In this document: positions 8,792 through 17,297 of the stretch, one piece after another
How the letters are laid out: each line of letters opens with the position of its first letter
Position numbering within the stretch: position 1 is the stretch's first letter
Assembly: GCF_019083995.1 (NCBI RefSeq)
Contig: NZ_JAHRCU010000021.1
Span: forward strand, 23,943-87,942
Length of the DNA stretch: 64,000 bases
Direction: 5' to 3'
From: Roseococcus sp. SDR
GTDB lineage: Bacteria; Pseudomonadota; Alphaproteobacteria; Acetobacterales; Acetobacteraceae
Notes under the pieces: generated by a model
Seen by the model: the letters and a program-made list of their open reading frames with translations, nothing else
Told to the model about the DNA's origin: nothing
The model's database searches: none
Made by a program: the position numbers and the translations under genes

Positions 8792-9022
8792 CGCTGGATG
8801 ACGCCCGCCAGGGCGGTCCAAGGATGGGTAGCAGGTCAATCATCGGTGCACCCGCCGCAAGGCCGCGGCGCCGCACTGCCCCTGGCTTCATGCGCCCATC
8901 ACATTCCTCCCGCGATCACCGCGACCGACGCGCGGTGCCGCCAATCACTTCGGCACAGGGTTTCAGGCCGCGACACGCAATCGCCGATTCCCGCCACCGA
9001 CGATTTGGTCTAGCTCCGGCCC

Positions 9023-10660
9023 ATGCGCGGGACGAAGCGGGAAATCCTGGTGGGCGCGGCCATCGGCCTGGGCATGACGGCGCGCGCCGCTGCCGATGGC
9101 GGCGCCGACTTCCTGCTTGTCCTCAATGCCGGCCGCCTGCGCGTCATGGGCGCGCCCTCGCTCGCGGCGATGCTGCCCATCGCCGACAGCAATCGCTTCA
9201 CCGACGAGTTCGCGCGGCGCGAGATCCTGGACCGCGTTCGCATCCCCGTCTTCTTCGGCGCCGCTGCCTGCGACCCCCGCCTCGACCTGCCCACCTTTGT
9301 CGAGGGGCTGAAGGCGGCGGGCTATCACGGGGTGGCCAACTTCCCGACGGCCATCCACCTCGACGGCGCGTTGCGGCGTGCGCTGGAGGAAGCGGGCCTC
9401 GGCTTCGGGCGGGAGGTGGCGCTGCTCGCCGAGGCGCGTGCGCAGGGCCTCGCCACGCTCGGCTACGCCAAGACGCGCGCCGAAGCGGAGGCGATGGTGG
9501 CGGCGGGCGTAGAACGCCTCTGCCTCAACTTCGGCTGGAACGCGGGCGGCAGCCAGGGCGTGCCGGGCGGCGTGCCGATCGAGGAAGCCGCCGAGCGCGC
9601 GCGGCGCGTCTTCGCTATGGTCCGGCGCCGGGCGCCGGGCACGCGCTGCCTGGTGGAGGGCGGGCCGATCGTGGACCCGGGCCACATGCTCCAGGTCTGC
9701 GACGCGTCGCGCGCGGATGGCTATGTCGGTGGCTCGACGCTAGATCGCCTGCCGCTCGAACTCTCGGTGATGCAGAGCACATCGGCCTTCAAGACCGCAC
9801 CGCTGCTGCGGCCGGAGGCACGCAACGCCGCCGTGCTGCCGCCCGGGATCGTCGGGCGCTCCGCCGCGGCGAGGGCGCTCGCAGCTCGGATCGCGCGCGT
9901 CGTCGCGACCGACCTGCCGGTGGTGGTGGAGGGCGAACCTGGCTCGGGTCGCACCACCACCGCGCGCGCGCTTCACGCCGCCGGTGGCCGCCCCGGCGTG
10001 CCGCACTTCCTCGACGCGCGGGAAGACATCGCGGCCACGCTCTTCGGCGACGCGCCACGCGGGCTGCTCGGGCGGCCCGGGCACACTGTCGTGATCGAGC
10101 ACGCCGACGGGCTGGCGCCCACGCTGCGCGCGCGCCTGTCGGACTGGATCGAGCACGGCAGCTTCGCGCGCTTTGCCAGGCCGGGTGAGCGCGTGCCGCG
10201 CGCGCGCCTCGTGCTCGTTCATCCGCCGGGCGGGCAGGCGCTGGCCCGCGCGCTCTCCGCGCAGCGACTGCCCGTCCCGCCGCTGCGCGACCGGCTGGAG
10301 GACATTCCGCTCATGGCCCGCGCTATGCTGCGGGAGGCGGGGCGCCCCTCCGCCCTCATCGAGCCCGGGGCGCTGCGGCTGCTCATGGCGCAATCCTGGC
10401 CGGGCAACCTGCGCGAACTGCGCGAGGCACTGATCCGTGCCTCCACGGAGACGCGCGATGGCCGCGTGACGGCGGCGGGGCTCGAGGCGGTGCTCGGCCC
10501 CGCGCCCACCGCGGCCGCGGCGCCTGAGATGGACGAGCGCGCCTGGATCCTCGACGCGCTGCGCCGGCATCGCTTCCGCCGCGGGGAGACCGCCGCCTTC
10601 CTCGGGATCGCGCGCAAGACGCTCTACAACCGGATGCGCCGCCTCGGCCTTGAGGACTGA
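9023..10660 (+). CDS. Regulator: TIM-barrel (PEP hydrolase-like) sensor fused to degenerate AAA+ and Fis-type HTH
   Basis: 545 residues in three parts. Residues 1-265 match the TIM-barrel 'PEP hydrolase' family and align with the enzyme encoded at 17297 (shared [20 protein letters not shown], GxGFGxE, EGGPI/HGGPI and RLPxEL blocks). Residues 270-490 are a sigma-54-activator-like AAA+ domain: Walker A-like GEPGSGRT (304-311), LFGD (340), LRDRLEDIP (421-429), WPGNLREL (459-466). Residues 510-545 are a Fis-type HTH (TAAFLGIARKTLYNRM). The GAFTGA loop that contacts sigma-54 is absent, and Walker B reads VVIEHAD instead of the usual LFLDE, so ordinary sigma-54 activation looks unlikely. It probably senses a ligand of the downstream island through the barrel. 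Confidence 0.82.
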   Translation: MRGTKREILVGAAIGLGMTARAAADGGADFLLVLNAGRLRVMGAPSLAAMLPIADSNRFTDEFARREILDRVRIPVFFGAAACDPRLDLPTFVEGLKAAGYHGVANFPTAIHLDGALRRALEEAGLGFGREVALLAEARAQGLATLGYAKTRAEAEAMVAAGVERLCLNFGWNAGGSQGVPGGVPIEEAAERARRVFAMVRRRAPGTRCLVEGGPIVDPGHMLQVCDASRADGYVGGSTLDRLPLELSVMQSTSAFKTAPLLRPEARNAAVLPPGIVGRSAAARALAARIARVVATDLPVVVEGEPGSGRTTTARALHAAGGRPGVPHFLDAREDIAATLFGDAPRGLLGRPGHTVVIEHADGLAPTLRARLSDWIEHGSFARFARPGERVPRARLVLVHPPGGQALARALSAQRLPVPPLRDRLEDIPLMARAMLREAGRPSALIEPGALRLLMAQSWPGNLRELREALIRASTETRDGRVTAAGLEAVLGPAPTAAAAPEMDERAWILDALRRHRFRRGETAAFLGIARKTLYNRMRRLGLED

Positions 10661-11238
10661 GGCGGCGCGACGGCCGGTGTGAACGGCGCGTCCGACCAGG
10701 CGATCGCTTCGCCGCCCTCCACAGCGACATGGCTGGCGAGCGCCGCCCAGTCCTCTCCGACGGGCAGCACCAGGCGGCGCAAACCGGCCGTGAGCGCCGC
10801 GTCCACCGCGCCGCGCGTCGCCGCGAAGGCGAGCGGTTGGAGGCCCTGTGCGGCAAAGGCAAGGAGCGTGCGGAACTCCGCCTCCGCCCGGTAGCCGACG
10901 GCGGCCAGCGCCGCCGCCGCCTCGCCCTCATGCGCCTGGACGCTGGGCCAGTTGAGCACCTGGCTGATGCGGGCCCCTCGCAGCACCGCCGCGGCGTCAG
11001 CCACGCGCAAGAAGGGATCGCAGGCGAAGATCGCGGCGATGGGCGGGTGCTCGACGAAGGGTTCGCGCGCCGCCAGATCGGCCAGCAGCGCGCCGTTCAC
11101 GTCAAGCACGGGAAGCTGCGCGACCAGCGGCCAAGACGACGCGGCAAAGGGGCGCAGCCCCGGGAGGAAGGCCGTCGAGGCGCGCTGCGCCAGCGGGATG
11201 GCAGCCAGATCTGCAGCAGGGCGGACGGGAAATGGCAT
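10624..11238 (-). CDS. Small TIM-barrel protein related to the PEP hydrolase family
   Basis: 204 residues from ATG at 11238; a TTG two codons upstream is possible. It resembles a divergent, shortened barrel of the same family as the proteins at 9023 and 17297: IAAIFACDPFLRVAD, then VLNWPSVQAHEG in the place of [12 protein letters not shown], then EAEFRTLLAFAAQGLQPLAFA. The GxGFGHE motif is degenerate (AVGYRAEAEF). It converges on the regulator gene with a 37-bp overlap and diverges from the transporter operon. Function unknown; perhaps a non-catalytic or ligand-binding paralogue. Confidence 0.6.
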   Translation of the reverse strand: MPFPVRPAADLAAIPLAQRASTAFLPGLRPFAASSWPLVAQLPVLDVNGALLADLAAREPFVEHPPIAAIFACDPFLRVADAAAVLRGARISQVLNWPSVQAHEGEAAAALAAVGYRAEAEFRTLLAFAAQGLQPLAFAATRGAVDAALTAGLRRLVLPVGEDWAALASHVAVEGGEAIAWSDAPFTPAVAPPQSSRPRRRIRL

Positions 11239-11347
11239 ACTCAATTTTACCCAAACACTACGGAATTTCCATCTTGCGGCGACCTTCCGGCTTCGTCATC
11301 ACTTCCACCGAGGCCGCAAAGACTGGCCGATGGGAGCAAACGACCGG

Positions 11348-12223
11348 ATGGACCTCGCGGCCACCATCTTGCTGAACGGGCTGACGCTCGCCGCACTGTA
11401 CTTCATCGTGGCCAGCGGCTTCTCGCTGATCTTCGGCCTCATGCGTGTCGTGAACATGGCGCACGGCTCGCTCTACCTGATCGCGGGCTATGTCGGCTAC
11501 GCGGTGTTCGAGCCGCTCTACGACCAGGACCTCTGGTGGGCCTGGTATGCCGGGCTCGGCGCGGGCATCGCCGCGGCCGCGGTCTCCGGCGCGCTGATGC
11601 AGAAGCTGCTGCTGGGCTGGATGCAGGGGCAGGAGCTGCGCCAGGCGCTTGTCACCATCGGCGTCTCGATCATCGCGGCCGACCAGCTGCTCGCGTTCTA
11701 TGGCGGCACCCCGCGCCAGTTCTTCGCGCCCGACGCCATCTTCGGTTCCACCCAGGTGCCGCTCGTCGGCGGCTATCCCACCTTTCGCCTCGTGCAGATC
11801 GGCATCGCGGTCGTCGTCGGCGTGGGGCTGTGGCTGCTGCTGAACCGCACGAAGCTCGGCATGATGATCCGCGCGGGCGTGGACGACCGCGAGATGCTCG
11901 GCGCCTGCGGCGTGAACGTGCCGCTCGTCGGCGTCGCGGTGTTCGCGCTTGGTGCGGCGCTGTGCGGCATCGGAGGCATCGTCGGCTCGACGGCGCAGCC
12001 GCTCGCCATGGGGCAGGATGGGCGCTTCCTGCTCATCTCCCTCGTCGTGGTCATCGTGGGCGGCATGGGCTCCGTCACCGGGACGGCGGTGGGCGCGGTC
12101 CTGGTCGGCCTTGCGGAGCAGCTGGGTCAGGCGCTGTTCCCGACCTACTCAGTCATCCTGACCTTCGTGATCATGGTGGCTGTGCTGGCGCTCCGGCCGC
12201 AGGGAATCCTAGGCCGTGCGTGA
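11348..12223 (+). CDS. livH: Branched-chain amino acid-type ABC transporter permease (LivH)
   Basis: 291 residues from ATG 11348, preceded by GGGAG at 11332-11336; ATG 11330 is an alternative. It has the LivH pattern: LNGLTLAALYFIVASGFSLIFGLMRVVNMAHG at the start and VVIVGGMGSVTGTAVGAVLVG near the end, with about eight membrane segments. It begins the transporter block HMKGF. The neighbouring genes handle sugars or other carbon compounds, so the substrate need not be an amino acid. Confidence 0.92.
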   Translation: MDLAATILLNGLTLAALYFIVASGFSLIFGLMRVVNMAHGSLYLIAGYVGYAVFEPLYDQDLWWAWYAGLGAGIAAAAVSGALMQKLLLGWMQGQELRQALVTIGVSIIAADQLLAFYGGTPRQFFAPDAIFGSTQVPLVGGYPTFRLVQIGIAVVVGVGLWLLLNRTKLGMMIRAGVDDREMLGACGVNVPLVGVAVFALGAALCGIGGIVGSTAQPLAMGQDGRFLLISLVVVIVGGMGSVTGTAVGAVLVGLAEQLGQALFPTYSVILTFVIMVAVLALRPQGILGRA

Positions 12224-13211
12224 TCGCCTCCTGCTGCTCTCGCTTCTGGGGCTCGGCCTCATGGCGGCGGCGCCCTTCCTGCTGCAGGCAATGCTGCCGG
12301 CCAACCAGGCGCAGTTCTGGACGGCCAATGTGCTCGGGCGCGCGGCGGTGTTCGGCATCATCGCCATGTCGCTCACCTTCCTTGCGACCTATGGCGGTTT
12401 CATCTCGCTCGCGCAGATGATGATTGCGGGTGTGGCGGGCTACGCCGTCGCCGTCTTCGTCGAGGGCGCGGTGCCGCGGATCGTGGGTGGCCTCGGCTAC
12501 GGGCTTGCGATCCCGCTCGGCGTGCTGGCGGCGACCGTGATGGGGCTGATCGTGGGCGCAGTCTCGGTGCGCACGCGCGACATCTACCTGCTGATGATCA
12601 CCCTCGCCCTCTCGATGGGCGTGTTCCGCTTCGTCGAGACGAACATTGCCTGGTTCAACGGCTATGAGGGCATCCGCAACGTCGTCGGGCCGGAGCTGTT
12701 CGGCCTCGGCTTCCGCGACCCGTGGCTGTTCTACTACGTGGCGCTCGGCACGGCGGTGCTGCTGCTGGCGGGCGTGCTCTACCTCGTGCGCTCGCCCTTC
12801 GGGCTGGTGCTGCAGGGCATCCGCGACAATCCGCGCCGCGTGGCCGCCCTTGGCTACAACGTGGCGCTGCACCGCATCGCCGCCTTCGGCGTCGCCGGCT
12901 TCATCGCGGGGTGCGGCGGCGTGCTGGCCACGATCTACAACATCGGCATCTCGCCCGGCACGATCGGCCTGGGTGCGACCGTCAACGTGCTGATCATGAG
13001 CGTCATCGGCGGGCTGGGCCATCCGGTGGGCGCCTTCCTCGGCTCGCTGATCTTCACGATCTTCGACACCTTCGCCGCCAATCTCTACGACCGCGACCGG
13101 TTCAACACGCTGATCGGCGCGGTCTTCCTCATCATCGTGCTGGTCTCGCCCGATGGGGTTATCGGCATCGGTGCGCGGCTTCGCCGCCTTCTCGGGGGAT
13201 CCAAGCCTTGA
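12216..13211 (+). CDS. livM: Branched-chain amino acid-type ABC transporter permease (LivM)
   Basis: 331 residues from GTG 12216, overlapping livH by 8 bases. Typical LivM blocks are ATYGGFISLAQMMIAGVAGYAVA, VRTRDIYLLMITLALSMG, FGLVLQGIRDNPRRVAALGYNV and the LGATVNVLIMSVIGGLGHPVGAFLG segment. About nine membrane segments. It pairs with LivH in the inner membrane. Confidence 0.92.
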   Translation: MRDRLLLLSLLGLGLMAAAPFLLQAMLPANQAQFWTANVLGRAAVFGIIAMSLTFLATYGGFISLAQMMIAGVAGYAVAVFVEGAVPRIVGGLGYGLAIPLGVLAATVMGLIVGAVSVRTRDIYLLMITLALSMGVFRFVETNIAWFNGYEGIRNVVGPELFGLGFRDPWLFYYVALGTAVLLLAGVLYLVRSPFGLVLQGIRDNPRRVAALGYNVALHRIAAFGVAGFIAGCGGVLATIYNIGISPGTIGLGATVNVLIMSVIGGLGHPVGAFLGSLIFTIFDTFAANLYDRDRFNTLIGAVFLIIVLVSPDGVIGIGARLRRLLGGSKP

Positions 13212-13237
13212 GCCACAACCACACTGGAGGAACACCC

Positions 13238-14521
13238 ATGACTCTGCGCATGTCTCGCCGCACGGCCCTGCTGGGCGGCGCCGGCCTTGCCACCGCGGCC
13301 GGCGGCCTTGCCACGCCCGCCATCGCCCAGCGGGCACCCATACGCCTGGGTGGCCTGACCACCCTCGAAGGGCCCTTTGCCACCGGCGGGCAGGACGCCT
13401 ACCGCTGCGTTCAGATGGAGCTGGAGCGGATCAACAGCACCGTCGGCGGGCGGCGCATCGAGTTCATCCGCGAGAGCAGCAACGCGCAGGCCGACGTGGC
13501 CCTGGCCCGTGCGCGCAAGCTCATCGAGCAGGACAATGTGGACATCATCCTGGGCCCGCTGTCGGGCGCCGAGGGCATCGCGCTGCGCGACTACTCCCGC
13601 ACGCTGACGGGCCGGACGATCGTGAACGGCAGCTCGGGCGCGGCGGACACCACGCTGCGCAACCCGAGCCCCAACTTCTTCCGCTTCTCGACGGACGGAA
13701 CGCAGTGGATGGCCGGCCTCGGCAACCACGTCTTCCGCAACATGAACATCCGTGAGGTTGCGGTCGCGGCGGGCGACTATGCCTTCCCCTACGCGCAGGT
13801 GTTCGGCTTCAACATCGAGTACTGCCGCGCCGGCGGCCGTGTGCAGCACTACTGGGCGCCGCTCGGCACCACCGACTTCTCCGCGCAGATCGCCCAGATC
13901 AACCGCTCCAACGCGGGCGCCATCGTCGTGGTCCATGGCGGGACCGACGGGCTGGCCTTCATGACGCAATACGCCCAGTCGGGCGGCAACAAGCCGCTGA
14001 TCGCGGGCTCCATCATGGCGGACCAGACCATGCTTTCCGCCCGTGGCCCGCATCGCCGCGTGATGGTGGGCATGATCTCCGCCGGCCCCATCGCCGACGT
14101 GATCGACGACCCCACCTGGCGCGAGTTCGTGGAGCGCTACCGCCGCCGCTGGCTGAACGAGGGCGGCTTCCAGTCCCCCTCGATCCATGGCGTCAACTAC
14201 ACCACCAACCTCTACGGCATCCTGCACGCGCTGCGCGAGGTGGATGGCGACCTGTCGAACAACCAGCAGGCCTTCCAGCGCGCGCTGGCCAATGCGCGCA
14301 TCACCGCGCCGACGGGCGCGGCCGTGCGGCTCGACCACAACCGCCAGGCCATCTCCGACATCTTCCTCAACCGGATCGAGGAGCGGGACGGGCGTGCGCA
14401 GGTCGTCGCCTTCGCGCGCGCGCAGCAGATCAACCAGACCCTCGGCACGCCGGAGGCGCAGTTCCTCGCCCTCGGCGCGCCGTCCCGTGACAACCCGGGC
14501 TGCGTGCCGGCCGCAAGCTAG
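13238..14521 (+). CDS. ABC transporter substrate-binding protein (LivK-like, type 1 periplasmic)
   Basis: 427 residues from ATG 13238 with a strong GGAGG at 13226-13230. The N-terminus has a twin-arginine-like signal (SRRTALLGGAGLATAAGG...ATPAIAQ), so export may be by Tat. The mature part has Periplasmic_binding_6/ANF-receptor-like features: IRLGGLTTLEGPFATGGQDAYRCVQ, a DNVDIILGPLSGAEG strand-turn, and a C-terminal SPSIHGVNYTTNLYGILHAL. Ligand not predictable. A stable stem-loop follows the stop. Confidence 0.9.
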   Translation: MTLRMSRRTALLGGAGLATAAGGLATPAIAQRAPIRLGGLTTLEGPFATGGQDAYRCVQMELERINSTVGGRRIEFIRESSNAQADVALARARKLIEQDNVDIILGPLSGAEGIALRDYSRTLTGRTIVNGSSGAADTTLRNPSPNFFRFSTDGTQWMAGLGNHVFRNMNIREVAVAAGDYAFPYAQVFGFNIEYCRAGGRVQHYWAPLGTTDFSAQIAQINRSNAGAIVVVHGGTDGLAFMTQYAQSGGNKPLIAGSIMADQTMLSARGPHRRVMVGMISAGPIADVIDDPTWREFVERYRRRWLNEGGFQSPSIHGVNYTTNLYGILHALREVDGDLSNNQQAFQRALANARITAPTGAAVRLDHNRQAISDIFLNRIEERDGRAQVVAFARAQQINQTLGTPEAQFLALGAPSRDNPGCVPAAS

Positions 14522-14543
14522 CCGCCGCGCGGGACTGGCACCG

Positions 14544-14567
14544 CCTCCCGGGGCACGCCCCGGGAGG
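14544..14567 (+). terminator. Stable stem-loop after the binding-protein gene (attenuator or mRNA stabiliser)
   Basis: A perfect 10-bp inverted repeat (CCTCCCGGGG, loop CACG, CCCCGGGAGG) lies 22 bases after the binding-protein stop. No U-run follows, so it is not a classic terminator. Such hairpins often protect the upstream mRNA so that binding protein is made in excess over the ATPases. Function is inferred from position. Confidence 0.55.
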
Positions 14568-14635
14568 AGAGGCGGGGGCGGCGGATGGGCCGCGCGCCCC
14601 TTGTGTTTGAGTGGATTCGGGTTGGGAAGAACCGG

Positions 14636-15379
14636 GTGGTTCCTGCGATCAGTCTTGCCGGCGTCAGCCGCCGCTTTGGTGCGCTCCAGGCCGTGCGCGA
14701 CGTCACCTTCGACGTCCAGCCCGGCGAGCGCCGTGCGGTGCTCGGTCCAAACGGCGCGGGCAAGACGACGCTGTTCAACACCATCTGCGGCGACTTCCCA
14801 CCTACCGCCGGCAGCATCCGCCTCTTCGGCACGGACATTACACACCTCAAGCCGCATGAGCGCACGCGGCTGGGCATCGGCCGCACCTACCAGACCTCGC
14901 TGCTCTTCAACGGGCTCTCGGTGCTGGACAACCTTTTCGTCGCGGTGCGCGGCCTCAGGCCCAACCGCTTCTCCTTCCTGCGCCCCTCGCGCGGCGATGA
15001 CGGAATGGCGAAGGCGCGCGAACTCGCCGAGCGCATGCGCCTCTCCCACCTGCTCGACGCGGAGGTGGTGAACCTCTCCCACGGGCAGCGTCGCCAGCTC
15101 GAGGTCGGCATGGCCATGGCCGGGGATCCGCGCGTGCTGATGCTCGATGAGCCCGCCGCCGGCCTCTCGCCCGGTGACCGGCCGGAGCTGCTGAAGCTAC
15201 TGCGCGAGCTGCCGCGCACGCTGACGCTCATCCTCATCGAGCACGACATGGACATCGCGCTGCCCGCCGCGGACATCGTGACCGTGATGAAGGACGGCGA
15301 GGTGGTGGTGCAGGCGCCGCCCGACCGCATCGAGGACGACCCGGTGGTGCAGGCGATCTACCTTGGAGGCGGGCATTGA
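14636..15379 (+). CDS. livG: Branched-chain amino acid-type ABC transporter ATPase (LivG)
   Basis: 247 residues from GTG 14636, where homology to LivG begins (ISLAGVSRRFGALQAV) and a GGGAAGA lies upstream; an ATG at 14585 in the same frame would add 17 residues. Walker A is GPNGAGKTT. The signature is a variant, LSHGQRRQLEVGMAMA, normal for LivG, and Walker B is VLMLDEPAAGLSP. Works with LivF on the LivHM channel. The stop overlaps livF. Confidence 0.9.
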   Translation: MVPAISLAGVSRRFGALQAVRDVTFDVQPGERRAVLGPNGAGKTTLFNTICGDFPPTAGSIRLFGTDITHLKPHERTRLGIGRTYQTSLLFNGLSVLDNLFVAVRGLRPNRFSFLRPSRGDDGMAKARELAERMRLSHLLDAEVVNLSHGQRRQLEVGMAMAGDPRVLMLDEPAAGLSPGDRPELLKLLRELPRTLTLILIEHDMDIALPAADIVTVMKDGEVVVQAPPDRIEDDPVVQAIYLGGGH

Positions 15380-16086
15380 TGCTGAAGGTCTCCGGCCTGC
15401 ATGTCCGCTTCGGCCAGGCGCACATCCTCCAGGGCGTCTCGCTCGAGCTGGGCGAGAAGCCGCTCGCCATCGTCGGCCGCAACGGCATGGGCAAGACGAC
15501 GCTGTGCGGGAGCATCTGCGGCCTCGTCGCCGCGAGCGAGGGCGAGATCACGCTCGACGGCGCGCGGCTGAACGGCCTTGCGCCCTATCGCATCGCGCGC
15601 CAGGGCGTTGCGCTGGTGCCGCAGGGGCGGCGCACCTTTCCCTCGCTCTCGGTGCACGAGCACCTCAAGCTCGTCAGCCAGGGCAAATCCGCGCGCTGGA
15701 ACATCGAGCGCATCTACGAGACCTTTCCGCGCCTCGCGGAGCGCCGCAACAACGGCGGCACGGAGCTTTCGGGCGGCGAGCAGCAGATGCTCGCCATCTC
15801 CCGCGCGCTGCTGATGAACCCGAAGGTCGTGGTGATGGACGAGCCGAGCGAGGGCCTCGCTCCCGTCATCGTGGACCACCTGATCGGCGTGCTGCGCGAC
15901 CTGCCGAAGGACGGGATGCGCCTGCTGCTGGTGGAGCAGAACCTGCGCGTCGCGACCGAGGTGGCCGAGGAGGTCGCGATCATGGTCACGGGCCGCATCG
16001 CCGCGACCATGCCCGCGCGGCAGCTCGCCGAGGATTCCGAAACGCAGCGCCGCTACCTGGGCGTAGCAGCGGGCGCACATCATTGA
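15379..16086 (+). CDS. livF: Branched-chain amino acid-type ABC transporter ATPase (LivF)
   Basis: 235 residues from ATG 15379, sharing its A with the livG stop. Walker A is GRNGMGKTT, the signature LSGGEQQMLAISRAL, Walker B VVVMDEPSEGLAP, and the LVPQGRRTFPSLSVHEHL block is diagnostic of LivF. It completes a five-gene transporter. The UPF0261 gene follows after 14 bases, so transport and catabolism appear to be one operon. Confidence 0.92.
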   Translation: MLKVSGLHVRFGQAHILQGVSLELGEKPLAIVGRNGMGKTTLCGSICGLVAASEGEITLDGARLNGLAPYRIARQGVALVPQGRRTFPSLSVHEHLKLVSQGKSARWNIERIYETFPRLAERRNNGGTELSGGEQQMLAISRALLMNPKVVVMDEPSEGLAPVIVDHLIGVLRDLPKDGMRLLLVEQNLRVATEVAEEVAIMVTGRIAATMPARQLAEDSETQRRYLGVAAGAHH

Positions 16087-16100
16087 GAAGGGAGAGGGCG

Positions 16101-17297
16101 ATGGCGAAGGTCTACGTCATCGGGACCATGGACACCAAGGCCGAGGAGCTGCGCTTCGCCCGCGATTGCGTGCGCCGCGCGGGTGCGGAGGCGGTGCTCG
16201 TGGATGTCGGCACGAAGGGGGCCGGCGCGGGCGCGGATGTGACGGCCGCCGAGGTCGCAGCCCATCACCCGGACGGGGCGCGGGCGGTGCTCAGCCTCGA
16301 CGATCGCGGCAAGGCGGTCGCGGGCATGGCGGAGGCGCTGACGCGATGGCTCTCCGCGCGCGGGGATGTGGGCGCGGTGCTCGGCCTCGGCGGCTCGGGC
16401 AACACGGCGCTCGTCACCCAGGCGATGCGCGCGCTGCCGATCGGCACGCCGAAGCTGATGGTCAGCACCGTCGCCTCCGGCAATGTCGCGCCCTATGTCG
16501 GCCCCTCCGACCTCGCGCTGATGTATTCGGTGGTGGACGTGGCCGGGATCAACGGCATCTCGCGCCGCGTCATCGCCAACGCGGCGCATGCGGCGGTCGG
16601 CATGGCGCTCAACCAGCCGCCCGCCGCGATGAGCGGCGAGAAGCCCGGCCTCGGCATGACGATGTTCGGCGTGACGACCGCCTGCATCACCATGCTGCGC
16701 GAGGCGCTGGACGCGACGCATGAGTGCTACGTCTTCCACGCCACCGGCGCGGGCGGACAGAGTATGGAAAAGCTCGCGGACTCGGGCCTTGTCTCCGCGC
16801 TGATGGACATCACGACGACCGAGGTGCCGGACTTCCTGGTCGGCGGCGTCTTCCCCTGCACCGAGGACCGCTTCGGCTCCGCCATCCGCACGCGCCTGCC
16901 CTATGTCGGCAGTGTCGGCGCGGTGGACATGGTGAATTTCGGCGCGAAGGAGACGGTGCCCGCGCGCTTCGAGGGCCGCAACCTCTACGTCCACAACCCG
17001 CAGGTGACGCTGATGCGCACCACGCCCGAGGAGAACAAGGCGATCGCCGAGTTCATCGTCTCGCGCCTTAACCGCATGGAGGGGAAGGTGCGCTTCCTGC
17101 TGCCGCTCGGCGGCGTTTCTGCCATCGACGTGCCCGGCATGCCCTTCCACGACCCCGCGGCGGATGCCGCGCTGTTCGAGACCATCCGCGCCGGCTTCCA
17201 GCCCAGCCCGGACCGCAAGCTCATCGAGGTCCCGGCCGCCATCAACGACCGTGCCTTCGCCGACGCGGCGCTTGCCGCCTTCAAGGAGATCGCCTGA
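16101..17297 (+). CDS. Tm-1-like ATP-binding protein, UPF0261 family
   Basis: 398 residues from ATG 16101 with GGGAGAGG upstream. It matches the UPF0261/Tm-1-like family along its length: [22 protein letters not shown] at the start, [49 protein letters not shown], and the C-terminal [18 protein letters not shown]. It corresponds to the N-terminal half of the tomato virus-resistance protein Tm-1, which has an ATP-binding domain. The next gene encodes the other half. The catalytic role in bacteria is not established; an ATP- or CoA-dependent step on a sugar-derived acid is only a guess. Confidence 0.9.
   Translation: MAKVYVIGTMDTKAEELRFARDCVRRAGAEAVLVDVGTKGAGAGADVTAAEVAAHHPDGARAVLSLDDRGKAVAGMAEALTRWLSARGDVGAVLGLGGSGNTALVTQAMRALPIGTPKLMVSTVASGNVAPYVGPSDLALMYSVVDVAGINGISRRVIANAAHAAVGMALNQPPAAMSGEKPGLGMTMFGVTTACITMLREALDATHECYVFHATGAGGQSMEKLADSGLVSALMDITTTEVPDFLVGGVFPCTEDRFGSAIRTRLPYVGSVGAVDMVNFGAKETVPARFEGRNLYVHNPQVTLMRTTPEENKAIAEFIVSRLNRMEGKVRFLLPLGGVSAIDVPGMPFHDPAADAALFETIRAGFQPSPDRKLIEVPAAINDRAFADAALAAFKEIA

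Larger units (their letters stand above)
7847..8838 (+). mobile_element. IS3-family (IS407-like) insertion sequence, internally deleted
   Basis: About 992 bp bounded by short inverted ends, TGACCTGC at 7847 and GCAGGTCA ending at 8838, with looser pairing further in. It carries orfA intact and orfB missing roughly 90-100 codons plus a frame change. A complete relative would be about 1.27 kb. No matching target-site duplication is visible (GCTG on the left, ATCA on the right). It lies just downstream of ptxD. Confidence 0.72.

Noticed and set aside
8949..8975. Possible sigma-54 promoter (GGCAC then TTTCA) before the regulator gene
   Set aside because: The -12 element reads CA instead of GC; too weak to claim.
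9023..10660. Annotation as an ordinary NtrC-type sigma-54 activator
   Set aside because: GAFTGA is absent and Walker B is not canonical, so the standard role is not supported.
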